Shown here in pieces: positions 38,157-46,700 of a stretch of DNA of 64,000 nt. The notes beneath the pieces were generated by a model. That model was not told the origin of the DNA. It saw only the letters and a list, made by a program, of their open reading frames with translations, and did not search any database. Within the stretch, counting starts at the first letter, position 1; each line of letters opens with the position of its first letter. The stretch is from Nitrosomonas sp. (lineage in GTDB: Bacteria > Pseudomonadota > Gammaproteobacteria > Burkholderiales > Nitrosomonadaceae), in assembly GCA_024281995.1 (NCBI GenBank), contig JAMWZW010000002.1:62001-126000 (forward strand). Direction: 5' to 3'. The translations under genes were made by a program, and so were the position numbers.

Positions 38157-39073
38157 GCCTCTTCCAGAGCTTTGATCGTCGCTACAGCCAACTGTTTATA
38201 ACTCACCACTAGCTGAGAAGGAAAAGTAATCTTCCTGTGTTTCAATAGAGCGATGGCGAGTGAAGCAAAATATAGCCAGTAAGAATCGTCTTCCTCCAGA
38301 TCAATTCTTCCGAGGGTAGCAGACCAGCGGTCATGAACCGCAGGGTGCGTCGCGGTTCCGCCGAAATTATGACGGGGCGTAGCGACAGCAAGGAAAGCGC
38401 TTCCAAGCGCTATAGAAATTGACCTTTTCATACGCACCTTATCTTCCGGATAGCCACTTGCGGAAGAGTAATCGTGTATCTTCGAAAGCATCATCTCTGC
38501 AGCAAACACATCACATTCCATTTCTTCAGTCAGGCGGTCTTCTGGTGCGTTTCCTTCCGATTTAAAGATCACGTGTTTCAGCTCATGCAGGAAAAATATG
38601 TTGTTGTCATGAGTACAAGGTCGAATACAGCAGCCTGTTCTATATCTTTTGGCTTTCCCTCTTGGGGCTTAGGTATTCCAGCGGGCCAAGTGAAGTCATA
38701 TTTGCTTTCAGCGGAATTTAATCTTTGAATTGTCTTTATTATCTTGGAAAAGCGATTATTTTCCTCTTTCTGTTCTGGCAAGCCGTCAATTTCTGCAAGG
38801 TCAAATTTCAAACCTCGGCTCTTTACAAAAAAAGATTACGCCAGAGAAGGAGTGCAGTGCGTACAAGCCGGCAAAGTCGAACAACCAAAGTTGCCCCAAA
38901 AACCTTTGAGTAAACTGAATTGCGCCAAATGCACCCGCATCAAGATTGAAGTCACTTTTGTCATCAACTCTACGGAACTGAGCGGAGTGAGATTCAATCA
39001 GGCTTAGGACTTCATCAAGTTGCTCAGGAATAACGCCCTCAAACAATTTTTTTAACTCGTCATTCTCACTCAT
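38144..39073 (-). pseudogene. Cassette 7: Lit-like phage-exclusion protease, two frameshifts
   Basis: Three consecutive frames (39073-38801, 38811-38578, 38572-38144) join into one protein of about 309 residues if one base is restored at each of two T-runs (near 38825 and 38594, A-runs on the coding-opposite strand). The joined protein has the zinc-protease motif FLHELKHV, a downstream EEMECDVFAAEMML acid region and a late THPAVHDRW. This matches Lit/peptidase U49, which cleaves elongation factor Tu on phage infection. Both breaks lie in homopolymers, so they may be sequencing errors instead of mutations. The gene starts 15 bases after attC B and its stop lies in attC A. Confidence 0.6.
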
Positions 39074-39087
39074 TTCCGAACTTTTTC

Positions 39088-39146
39088 ATTTAGCGTTGCC
39101 TTGCAGCGGCGAGCTTCAGCGCGTCCGCTGCAAGGCAGGGTTGGGT
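39088..39146 (-). other. attC site B (59 bp)
   Basis: On the minus strand R'' is ACCCAAC and R' is GCTAAAT (one mismatch to GTTRRRY). The strong inner stem is CCTTGCAGCGG with CCGCTGCAAGG. It joins cassettes 6 and 7. Confidence 0.82.
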
Positions 39147-39184
39147 AGCTGCGCGGCGCCACCCGATCGGGCAGCACAAGTGGA

Positions 39185-40726
39185 TTATTGAGCCATTATT
39201 TTCCATAAGCGTCGTTCGGTCGACGCGGCTGCCAGGAATCCGCCCATGAAGGCGCCTTGAATTCCGGGCGCAATCGCATCTTGCCCGGCCAGTAGTAAGC
39301 CTTCCACTGGGGTGTGAATTCTCAGAGCGCTATGACGCATGCGCGTTGCAGACATTTCGAGCCCATACATAGCGCCCTGGTCTGCCAGGACGAACGATGC
39401 CTGTGATAGGGGTGTCGAGACCTCGCGAAAATCAATCAACGGCGCGAGCCGCGGAAAATGGTGTTCGAACTGAGCCAGCAGATTCGCGCCGATCCATGAT
39501 TTTGTGGCCTCGTAGTCCTCGGGACGGCGTCTCGGTGAACTGTGTGACCATGCCGAGAACGGCTCCCATCGGCAAAGCGCCACGACCACGGCGGTATGAT
39601 GCTCGGCATCCGCGTGCGCCGGATCCTTAAGCGAAGGAAACGATACATACAGCGAAGGGGCGACCTCGTCGGTTGGGCGTTCCCACACTCCGCCAATGTC
39701 GTTGCTTTCGTACACCCAAATGTTTGCCGATGTGGCGCCGTGCGCGCGGATGTCGCCGTGGAATCCCAAGTACAGACTCACGTAGGATACCCCGGATTTG
39801 ATCGATTCCACGTCACGGCGCCATTCGGGCGCAACCCCCGCGGGGAGCGCACCCGCTGTGTTATGTGCCCCCATTGCCGAGATGACGACAGGTGCATCGA
39901 TCACCTCTCCGTCCGCGAGGCGCACACCTGTCACTCGCCCGCCCGCAATGCGGATTTCAGAGACGGGGGCTTGCGTGCGTAACTCGCCGCCTGCTGCGCG
40001 GATAGTTTCCCCGAGCACCTCGGCAAACCGCGCCGGACCACCGATAGGATAGTAGGCGCCGGAAAAATAGCTGCCGGTAACCAGGGCGTGGATCGCAAAC
40101 GGCGATTGTGCGGGCGGAATACCATAGTCGCCCCATCGCGCGCTAAGGATCGCTGCAAGACGCGCATCGCGGATTGCGCGCGCTGCATCAGCGGTGGTCG
40201 TACTGAGTGCCCGCCGAATGCGTCTCGCGTTGAGCGAGCGGACTATCGTGGCAATCGTCGCGGGCAGCGCCTTGGCGGCGAACAGCGACATGCTGGCCTT
40301 CCGCGCCTGCTCGCAGGCCGCGAAGTATCGGTCGATGGCCTCGCTCTCATCGGGGAAGGTGGTGTGCAGCCGCTCGATGTATGCGGCGCGTGGCGCCTCG
40401 ATGGGAAACTCAAACGCCGGCAGCCGCACGATGTCGTAGGGTGACCCGAGTGACGCGAAACGCAAACGCCCGTCGGTCAGCCAGCCAAGCATGCGCCCGA
40501 ACTGGTTGGCCCGCCCCGGCTCCTCGCCGACACCTCCAACGTAATGGAATCCGGTAGCAAACGTGTATTCGCGACGGTGAAAGGTCTGGGTGAGGCCGCC
40601 GAGCTGAAAATGCTGTTCGAGAACGAGAACACGGTGCCCGTACTTTGCCAGCGCTGCCGCCGCAGAGAGTCCGCCTATTCCGGAACCCACAACGAGCACA
40701 TCGAAGCGGCCATCGGTCGAACTCAT
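39185..40726 (-). CDS. Cassette 6: phytoene desaturase/retinol saturase-like FAD oxidoreductase
   Basis: A 513-residue flavoprotein with the N-terminal FAD motif VLVVGSGIGGLSAAAALA and the C-terminal GLLLAGQDAIAPGIQGAFMGG, as in the CrtI/retinol 13,14-reductase family. The substrate is unknown. The ATG at 40726 lies 28 bases after the attC core; the frame upstream of it reads through attC DNA, so it is excluded. The gene is visibly much richer in GC than its surroundings and carries its own codon use, showing outside origin. At about 1.7 kb this is a large cassette. Its stop lies 38 bases before attC B. Confidence 0.8.
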   Translation of the reverse strand: MSSTDGRFDVLVVGSGIGGLSAAAALAKYGHRVLVLEQHFQLGGLTQTFHRREYTFATGFHYVGGVGEEPGRANQFGRMLGWLTDGRLRFASLGSPYDIVRLPAFEFPIEAPRAAYIERLHTTFPDESEAIDRYFAACEQARKASMSLFAAKALPATIATIVRSLNARRIRRALSTTTADAARAIRDARLAAILSARWGDYGIPPAQSPFAIHALVTGSYFSGAYYPIGGPARFAEVLGETIRAAGGELRTQAPVSEIRIAGGRVTGVRLADGEVIDAPVVISAMGAHNTAGALPAGVAPEWRRDVESIKSGVSYVSLYLGFHGDIRAHGATSANIWVYESNDIGGVWERPTDEVAPSLYVSFPSLKDPAHADAEHHTAVVVALCRWEPFSAWSHSSPRRRPEDYEATKSWIGANLLAQFEHHFPRLAPLIDFREVSTPLSQASFVLADQGAMYGLEMSATRMRHSALRIHTPVEGLLLAGQDAIAPGIQGAFMGGFLAAASTERRLWKIMAQ

Positions 40727-40753
40727 GCCTCTCACCCGCCTGCAATTATCGCT

Positions 40754-40811
40754 GCCCAATGCCAGAATTTGGCGGCACGCGCAGCGCGTCTGCTGAAATG
40801 AATTGTTAGGC
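40754..40811 (-). other. attC site C (58 bp)
   Basis: On the minus strand R'' is GCCTAAC and R' is ATTGGGC (one mismatch). The stem loop GACGCGCTGCGCGTGC lies between. It joins cassettes 5 and 6. Confidence 0.85.
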
Positions 40812-40821
40812 TGCAAAAGTA

Positions 40822-41043
40822 TCAATCCTTAGTTGAAATACCATGCCAAATCCCGCCGATGATTCCAGGGACGATTATGCATAACAGAATCATAGCTACG
40901 GAAGCTTTCTCTCGTGGCACAAATGTAGATAGGCCAAGAATCAAAAGGAATCCGGATGCAACACCGAGATAGATCCGCCAATAATAGCGAACATCCAAGA
41001 CATGAACGGCAGTGTCGAATATCTCATCAAGCCGGTCAAACAT
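40822..41043 (-). CDS. Cassette 5: small two-helix membrane protein, 73 aa
   Basis: Starts at ATG 41043 with AGGAG nine bases upstream and 40 bases after attC D. Two hydrophobic helices (about residues 25-42 and 49-65, IYLGVASGFLLILGLSTFV and SVAMILLCIIVPGIIGGIW) follow a polar N-terminus. The stop lies 10 bases before attC C. No family is recognised. Confidence 0.75.
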   Translation of the reverse strand: MFDRLDEIFDTAVHVLDVRYYWRIYLGVASGFLLILGLSTFVPREKASVAMILLCIIVPGIIGGIWHGISTKD

Positions 41044-41083
41044 AGCATCAACTCCTAGTCCGATAACGTGCGTTCACTGTGTG

Positions 41084-41142
41084 GCCTAACGACAAGCTCA
41101 GCCGCGCCGCTTTTTGGCGTCGGCTGGAGCGCCTTGTTGGGT
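41084..41142 (-). other. attC site D (59 bp)
   Basis: On the minus strand R'' is ACCCAAC and R' is GTTAGGC, both full consensus. Inner arms pair GGCGCTCCAGCCGACGCC with GCGGCGCGGCTGAGC. It joins cassettes 4 and 5. The DUF2442 stop lies inside it. Confidence 0.9.
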
Positions 41143-41370
41143 ATTTTTGATGTCCCAGATAATCGTGTCCGCGCTAAAATCTTGTTTATGCGGCCATGCA
41201 ATTCCGTGATGTGCGGGGCGAACCATACGGAAGTATGACTCATCCATAAGCTCTTTGAATGCGCCACCTCCCAAATAGGGTTTGACATCAAAGATACCGG
41301 AAATGCCACTACTCGTTAGAATCTCAATTTGATAATTTTCGAGAGGAATAGCTTTAATTATCTTATCCAT
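41098..41370 (-). CDS. Cassette 4: DUF2442 protein, second of a pair
   Basis: A 90-residue protein matching DUF2442 (GIFDVKPYLGGGAFKELMDESYF, then IAWPHKQDFSADTIIWD). Such proteins are commonly paired with DUF4160 proteins in predicted toxin-antitoxin-like modules; which partner is toxic is not established. It starts at ATG 41370 with AGGAG, eight bases after the DUF4160 stop. The final 15 or so residues (NTQQGAPADAKKRRG) are encoded by the attC site itself, so the stem-loop DNA supplies the C-terminus. Confidence 0.8.
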   Translation of the reverse strand: MDKIIKAIPLENYQIEILTSSGISGIFDVKPYLGGGAFKELMDESYFRMVRPAHHGIAWPHKQDFSADTIIWDIKNTQQGAPADAKKRRG

Positions 41371-41378
41371 AAAATCTC

Positions 41379-41648
41379 CTATCGCAATGGGTCAATTTTG
41401 AAGACAGGCTCGCCTGAAACTGCCAACTCCCAATCCGCCAGCAAGTCTTCACGGTGTATCTCAATCCATGCCTGCACCAATTTCATCTTGCCCGACGGTA
41501 GACTGCCACCAAGTATAGAACCATCGTCAATGGCAATGGTTGCCTCGTATTCCCCATATTCAGCATGAATGTGCGGGCAGTTATGTTTCTTGTTGTCGTA
41601 AAAATACATCAATATCAGAATACCGTAGAACATAGAAATTGTAGGCAC
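41379..41648 (-). CDS. Cassette 4: DUF4160 protein, first of a pair
   Basis: An 89-residue DUF4160 protein (MFYGILILMYFYD, PHIHAEYGEYEATIAIDDG, LPSGKMKLVQAWIEIHREDLL). I chose GTG at 41648 because AAGGAG sits at good distance and the family starts at PTISMFYG. The frame is open further upstream, but that stretch is attC E and the tail of cassette 3. It is directly followed by the DUF2442 gene. The pair forms one cassette flanked by attC E and attC D. Confidence 0.78.
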   Translation of the reverse strand: MPTISMFYGILILMYFYDNKKHNCPHIHAEYGEYEATIAIDDGSILGGSLPSGKMKLVQAWIEIHREDLLADWELAVSGEPVFKIDPLR

Positions 41649-41665
41649 TATGAACTCCTTTGTTT

Positions 41666-41726
41666 GCCCAACGTAAAAATAACCGGCCTGCGCAGCTTTT
41701 GCACAGTCCTTCTCGACTCGTTTCAC
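41666..41726 (-). other. attC site E, degenerate (about 61 bp)
   Basis: On the minus strand R' is a full GTTGGGC core. The matching R'' is poor (GTGAAAC). An inner hairpin GGACTGTGCA-AAAGC-TGCGCAGGCC is present. It separates cassettes 3 and 4 but may be partly decayed. Confidence 0.55.
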
Positions 41727-41767
41727 ATTGGACTCATAAACTCTGTCGTCGGCTCTGTAAACACTGT

Positions 41768-42181
41768 TCAATAACCCGATAAGGGCGGTTGGCGCAGCAA
41801 GGAGTTTTTCTTTCGACGGAAGATGGAAGATTTTGGAAGTCTTGTCATAACACGGAACGAGGTAGAGATATGCATGCAGTTGAGATGACAACTTGCGAAG
41901 CGAGTCGGTTTGGAAGTCTTGTCATAACACGGAACGAGGTAGAGATATGCATGCAGTTGAGATGACAACTTGCGAAGCGAGTCGGACGTGTTATCCATGA
42001 CCACTTTCGTGGGCACTCCTGGATTTGCAATTACGTTGGCACGCTCTACGAGCGTGTGCGAGACCTGTCCAATGGTCTTCTTCATGTCTTGAACTGGATC
42101 GAGAAGCAGTTTGACGATGAGCTGGCCAATCACGAACGTAATGACACCAGAAAGGACAGTAATGAAGACAGTGAAATCCAT
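41768..42181 (-). pseudogene. Cassette 3: membrane protein broken by a 77-bp duplication
   Basis: The gene starts at ATG 42181 (15 bases after attC F) with an N-terminal membrane helix (FTVFITVLSGVITFVIGQLIV) and then a soluble part. A perfect 77-base tandem duplication at 41832-41985 shifts the frame after YLVPCYDKTSK, so the present frame stops at 41768 after 137 residues with a scrambled tail. With one copy removed the original frame would run on through IFHLPSKEKLL to the region of attC E. No family is recognised. Confidence 0.6.
41832..41985. repeat. Perfect 2 x 77-bp tandem duplication
   Basis: Bases 41832-41908 and 41909-41985 are identical over all 77 positions. The unit is not a multiple of three, so it breaks the cassette 3 gene. 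Complete identity points to a recent event, or to an assembly artefact. Confidence 0.95.
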
Positions 42182-42195
42182 AATGTACCTATGAT

Positions 42196-42254
42196 GCCCA
42201 ACGCTTGGGATCAGGGGCGCGCAGCGGAGCGTCCCTTGGAGCCAATTGTTGGGC
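42196..42254 (-). other. attC site F (59 bp)
   Basis: Outer boxes are GCCCAAC and GTTGGGC, a perfect pair. The inner arms include GGGACGCTCC and GGGGCGCGCAGC. It joins cassettes 2 and 3. Confidence 0.9.
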
Positions 42255-42263
42255 ATGCATTTG

Positions 42264-42890
42264 TTAAGTGCAATGAGGGCATCTTAATGTGGTGATAATT
42301 TTGTCGACCAACACTCGTAATGGCAAAATGTTTTCTTCGTGATAAGAAATAACAAAAGAAAACGATTTATCGCCAGAGTAAATGCGTAAAACCTGAACCC
42401 GGAATTGACCAAATAATGCCAAATTAGATGACCTGCTGTACTCAGACACTAAAATCACCAGATCATTGACACGAGACTTCCTAGTCCCATGCCAGTTTGA
42501 CACGGTTCCGCTCACCGCTTTAAGCTCCTTTACCATTTGACTACGCATTTGTTGATTATAATCAGAAACATCTGACTCACCCATTGCATCAATGTCTGCT
42601 TGATAGAACTCAGACTTCCACCGATATATTTGAACAGTAGTTATTGGGCTTCCATTATCATCCTTCAAATTCGCTTGAAAGCGCACCGAGCTTGAGATGG
42701 GCAATACTGATTCAATAATAGAATTTAAGGTGATTGTCTTGTTATCTGACAATACAACCCAATTACGAGGGATATCGAATAAAATATTATTGTTTACGTT
42801 TATCTCAATGAAGCTGCTTGCATATGCAAAAGAGCCTGCTTGCATGCATATGCAGAAAAACATTAAGAAAACAAAGTAAAAATTTTTCAC
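42264..42890 (-). CDS. Cassette 2: secreted protein of unknown function, 208 aa
   Basis: The start is GTG at 42890, with AAGGAGA nine bases upstream; an earlier ATG at 42911 lies inside attC G. A signal peptide covers residues 1-25 (NFYFVFLMFFCICMQAGSFA) with a likely cut after AYA. The mature part has beta-rich, mildly basic sequence with no known family, and ends in CPHCT just before attC F. Probably periplasmic. Confidence 0.75.
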   Translation of the reverse strand: MKNFYFVFLMFFCICMQAGSFAYASSFIEINVNNNILFDIPRNWVVLSDNKTITLNSIIESVLPISSSVRFQANLKDDNGSPITTVQIYRWKSEFYQADIDAMGESDVSDYNQQMRSQMVKELKAVSGTVSNWHGTRKSRVNDLVILVSEYSRSSNLALFGQFRVQVLRIYSGDKSFSFVISYHEENILPLRVLVDKIITTLRCPHCT

Positions 42891-42905
42891 TGGGTTTCTC
42901 CTTAC

Positions 42906-42976
42906 GCCCAACGTAAAGCTAAGGGGCGCGTAGCCGGCTTGCCAGCGGAGCGTCCCTCTTGAGCGATGGGTTGGGC
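42906..42976 (-). other. attC site G (71 bp)
   Basis: Outer boxes GCCCAAC and GTTGGGC pair perfectly. Inner arms GAGGGACGCTCCGCTGGC and GCCGGCTACGCGCCCC are similar to those of attC F. It joins cassettes 1 and 2. Confidence 0.9.
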
Positions 42977-42992
42977 ACGCTGATTGCCACTA

Positions 42993-43427
42993 CTATTTGA
43001 CTGATATTTTGCAGTCGCCGCGCATGATGAAACCACGCGCCGCATCGAACTCAAAACCGCGTGAATGCGTATGCTTGGTGATGAGCATGGTTTTTCTGTC
43101 TGGGAATACCGAATACATAAACACGGAAATTGGATAGGTAACGACAAACGACAACTGATCATTTGTGCTGATGGCCGCTACACCTTCTTCACGGGTAGGC
43201 TTTGCACCAGGCCCGATAATCAGAGCACTTTTGGAATCAATTTCCCATACGAGCGTGAACTCTCCATCCATTGAGTCTTCGTAACTCAGTAGCTTGTGTT
43301 TCTCATTTGCTCCAGATATTCCGACTGTGTAGCCCTTAAATGGCCCGCACACAGCGGTCATGGTTTTCGCTAAAGCCGATGATGATGCAGCAAGTAGGAA
43401 TGAGAAAAGAATTGCAGTTTTCAACAT
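42993..43427 (-). CDS. Cassette 1: secreted protein of unknown function, 144 aa
   Basis: I chose the ATG at 43427, with AGGAG nine bases upstream, over one at 43454 that falls in the core site. A signal peptide (MLKTAILFSFLLAASSSALA) is clear. The mature protein of about 124 residues has two cysteines, near the start (TAVCGPFKG) and the end (RGDCKISV), which could form a disulphide. No family is recognised. It is the first cassette at the leader end of the array. Confidence 0.75.
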   Translation of the reverse strand: MLKTAILFSFLLAASSSALAKTMTAVCGPFKGYTVGISGANEKHKLLSYEDSMDGEFTLVWEIDSKSALIIGPGAKPTREEGVAAISTNDQLSFVVTYPISVFMYSVFPDRKTMLITKHTHSRGFEFDAARGFIMRGDCKISVK

Positions 43428-43448
43428 GACGAGAACTCCTGAGATAGT

Positions 43449-43455
43449 GCCCAAC
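43449..43455 (-). other. Orphan integron core site at array head
   Basis: GTTGGGC on the minus strand directly before cassette 1, with no matching R'' box further upstream. This is what an attI-cassette junction or a worn attC would leave. Confidence 0.5.
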
Positions 43456-43763
43456 GTAATATATAAGACATTTTGTCCAATAATCTTGTCGATAATGTCG
43501 TGTAATCACAGTGAATGTTATCTATCATCATGTTTTAATAGTAATTAACAAATTAAAAAAGACAGTTCATCGAAGCAAACACGACCCATGCGACAAATTT
43601 GGAATTTTCTCGATTCAATCCATATAAGCCAGGACCATCGTCTCAGCATGAAAGAATCAATATATCATAGGGTAACACTCTATTATTTTTACTGGCAAGC
43701 TTCCTTCGGCAGCTAGGTTGCTGCTCCAAAAGTCAAAGTGATCCGGAATCAGCAACCATGTCG
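43456..43763. other. Non-coding flank of the cassette array
   Basis: These 308 AT-rich bases lie between the array head and the peptidase gene. I looked for an integrase gene or a start of one reading to the right and saw none. An imperfect dyad around 43468-43500 (GACATT...AATGTC) is present. Confidence 0.4.
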
Positions 43764-46700
43764 CTACCGCTCAACCAACACCACTTCAGCCACCACCACC
43801 GCATCATCCCTCCGATACCGCAATTCCACTTTCTCTCCCGCCTTCAACGAGCGCAAAATCGCCGCATACGACGCTAAGTCGCTAACCGGTTGTCCAGCCA
43901 CTTGAATCAGAATATCGCCTTGTTGCAGTCCGGCTTGTTGTGCTGGGGAGCCGGGAAGGGTGTTGTCGATACGCACGCCTTTGCCTTGATACGAGAAATC
44001 CGGGATGGTTCCGAGGCTGGTTTTGCGTTTTTCTTTAGGGAAACCCTGATTAATTGACTGCACGAGCGAATCACTTCGTTGCGCGGTACTCGCATCCTCG
44101 CCTATCTTGTTGATATGTCTCGGTTGCTGCGTTTCGTGCGCCTCGTGCTTCCTCTCGTTCGCCGAATTAATCAGCGTTTCCCTAGGCTCGGTGGATTCTG
44201 GAGGTGTGGGAGCTACTGGTAGCGTGACCGTGAGCGGTTCGATGCGGTTAGCTAAGTATTCGGTGGCTTCCTTCAGGATCGCGGCGACTTTGACTAATCC
44301 AGTGCTATCAATTTTATCGGCGGTGTCGCCAGGCGCGTGAAAATCCTCGTGCGCGTTGGCGAACAATTGGATGGCGGGCACGCCGGCCTCGATGAACGCG
44401 GCTTGGTCACTGGAGCCGAAGTCGTCTTGCACGGCGTTGACCGGAATGCCGGTAACGAAGCTTGCGCCGCGGAAGATATGCACCAGTTCGCGCGCGGTAC
44501 CGGTACCGAATACCGTGACCGGGTTGTTTTCCAATCGTCCGACGGTGTCTAAATTGAGCATGGCGATGATTTTCCCGGCCGGGAATTTCTCACTGTCGCG
44601 GATATAGTGCCTAGAACCGAGCAGATTCGCTTCTTCGCCGGTGAAGGCAACGAAAATGATGGTGCGTTCCGGCTGCCATTTCGGCACGATCTGGCGGGCA
44701 AGTTCCAGCATCACGGCGATGCCGCTGGCGTTGTCGTCGGCGCCGTGGTGGATTTTGCCTTGATGCGCGGCGCGCACATCCGGCCAGCCGGTGCCAAGAT
44801 GATCATAATGCGCGCCGATCACCAGGCTTTGCCCGGCGAGTTGCGGGTTGGTGCCGGGCAAAATGCCGACGACATTGCGCAACGCGATATTGCCTTTCGG
44901 CAAGCCGACATCCTGTTGCCAGGTCTGGAAAAAACTGCCGCTATCGCCACCGGGCAGCAGGCCGATTTGTTGGAACTGTTTGGCGATATAGGTGGCCGCT
45001 TCGTCCAGTTCCGGCGTACCGAGCTCGCGGCCTTTGAATGATTCGTGCGACAAATGCTCGATATCCGTCATCATGCGGCTTTCGGAAAACACCGGCGGCA
45101 GTTCCGCTAACGCGCGGCGCGGTTTTGTGATGCCGGCATGCGCCGTGTGCGCGGCATCAAGCGCGTAGCCGTCTTTTTGACGCACCGGTTGCGATAGCGG
45201 CGATTGCAGAATCGGCCATTGTCCTTTGTCGATGTTGATCAAGTCGTCGCCTTTGAACACCAAATAACTGTACTTGCGGTAGTGCGGTAGTTTGTTGGCG
45301 AGTTCGGCAACCGCTTTGGGGCTGTCTGCCGCAACCCATAACAGCGTTTTATCGGCATTGGCCGGCTGCCGGGTGGTCAGCACTGCGGCATGATCAGCTT
45401 GCGGGTAGGTTTTTTGTTGCAATTGCAATTGATTGTGTTGATACGCAACGTTGCGATCCGCCAGATTTTTTAGTACCGCACCGGCAAATTTATTCTGCCA
45501 GCCCATGATCCAGACGGTGCGATCTTCGGGCAAAGTTTTCAGTTGTTCATCGGTGACGATTTCAAGCGGACTGGCCTGGGTTTTCTGCCAGTTTGCCGCT
45601 AATGTGCGGTAAGCTTCCAACATGGCTTTTGGCTCGCGGGCCGGTAAGATCAGCAACGGTTTTTCCGCGCCGAAGCCTTGCGACAACGCCGATGGAATTT
45701 CATGGTTATCCAAACGGCGGAACACATCGAAATGCGGATCGAGATCGATGCGCACCGGGCGGTTGGCGAATTCCAGCTCAATAGTCTGTTGCTTTTGTTC
45801 AATGATAAGCTGGGATTCGACCGCCATGTCTTCGCCTTCCAGCGTGATAGCGGCGGGTACTTGTAAACGATACGGTTCGCCAGCTTGGGTTTGTTCTACT
45901 TGCAACGTGAGTTTGAATCCTTGCGCGGTGCGTCCGGTTTCGGCACGGCGCAATACCAGATCCGGCGCGCCGGTGCGCTGTACCCATTGCTCGAATTGCT
46001 GCGTGAAATCCTTACCGGTGACGGCGTTGAAAGTGGCGAGCAAATCGGCGAACGTTGCTTGTTGGAATTTGAATTGCTGATAAAACCGCCGCAACACTTT
46101 AGTAAATGCATCGTCGCCCAGTTCCAGCCGTAACATATGGAAAAACATCATGGTCTTGCCGTAGCCGACGGCTTCCGAACTGGCGCTATGGCGCGATACG
46201 AAACGGATGATCGGAAAATCTTTTTCCTTGCCGACGAAATCCGCATATTTTTGCAAAACATCGCGGCGGTATTCCTCGCCTTTGTTTCTTTGTTCATTGA
46301 CCAAATGATCGGCGAGATAAGCGGTCAATCCTTCCGACCAATTACCTTTGGCGTAATCGACAAACACGCCATTGCCCCAGTAGTTGTGCAGAATTTCATG
46401 CGGATAGGAGGAATGCAAAATAAACGGGAAACGAATTACTTTGGAACCGAGCAAAGTAAAAGATGGCATGCCATAACCACTTTCCCAGAAATTTTCGACC
46501 AAGGCGAATTTTGTATAGGGATAAGGGCCGATCAACTTGTTGTATAGGGCAATATATTGCGCCGTCGTATCCAGATACTTCTGCGCCAGCGTTTCATCGG
46601 CATCGCGAAGATAAACCAATGCGTCAACCGCGCCGGCGGATTGCGCGTAACGGTGGTAGCGGCCTGCTACGATATAAATATCATCCTGCGGTTGCTTTTC

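Larger units (their letters stand above)
37922..43455 (-). mobile_element. Integron cassette array without integrase (CALIN-like), eight cassettes
   Basis: Seven palindromic attC sites and one orphan core site occur at 0.3-1.7-kb spacing. Each pairs RYYYAAC with GTTRRRY (consensus or one mismatch) across 58-74 bases, apart from the degenerate site at 41666. Between every pair lies a short unit whose gene starts 13-40 bases after one core site and whose stop lies in or just before the next attC, always on the minus strand. The mixed GC content and unrelated products of the genes are typical of integron cassettes. No tyrosine-recombinase integrase gene is present within the window, so this is either a CALIN or an array whose integrase is far away or lost. 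Cassette order from the leader end: 43455 toward 37922. Confidence 0.88.

Noticed and set aside
39397-40444. Several plus-strand frames opposite the FAD oxidoreductase
   Set aside because: High GC gives long antisense frames; none has a ribosome site or motif.
40727-40825. 33-residue N-terminal extension of the FAD oxidoreductase
   Set aside because: It is translated attC DNA; the family FAD motif begins just after the ATG at 40726.
41649-41891. The in-frame extension of DUF4160 to 170 residues
   Set aside because: It reads through attC E and the duplication in cassette 3; the GTG at 41648 has AAGGAG and matches the family start.
43456-43763. Possible integrase remnant next to the cassette array
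   Set aside because: Short plus-strand frames here show no tyrosine-recombinase motifs.
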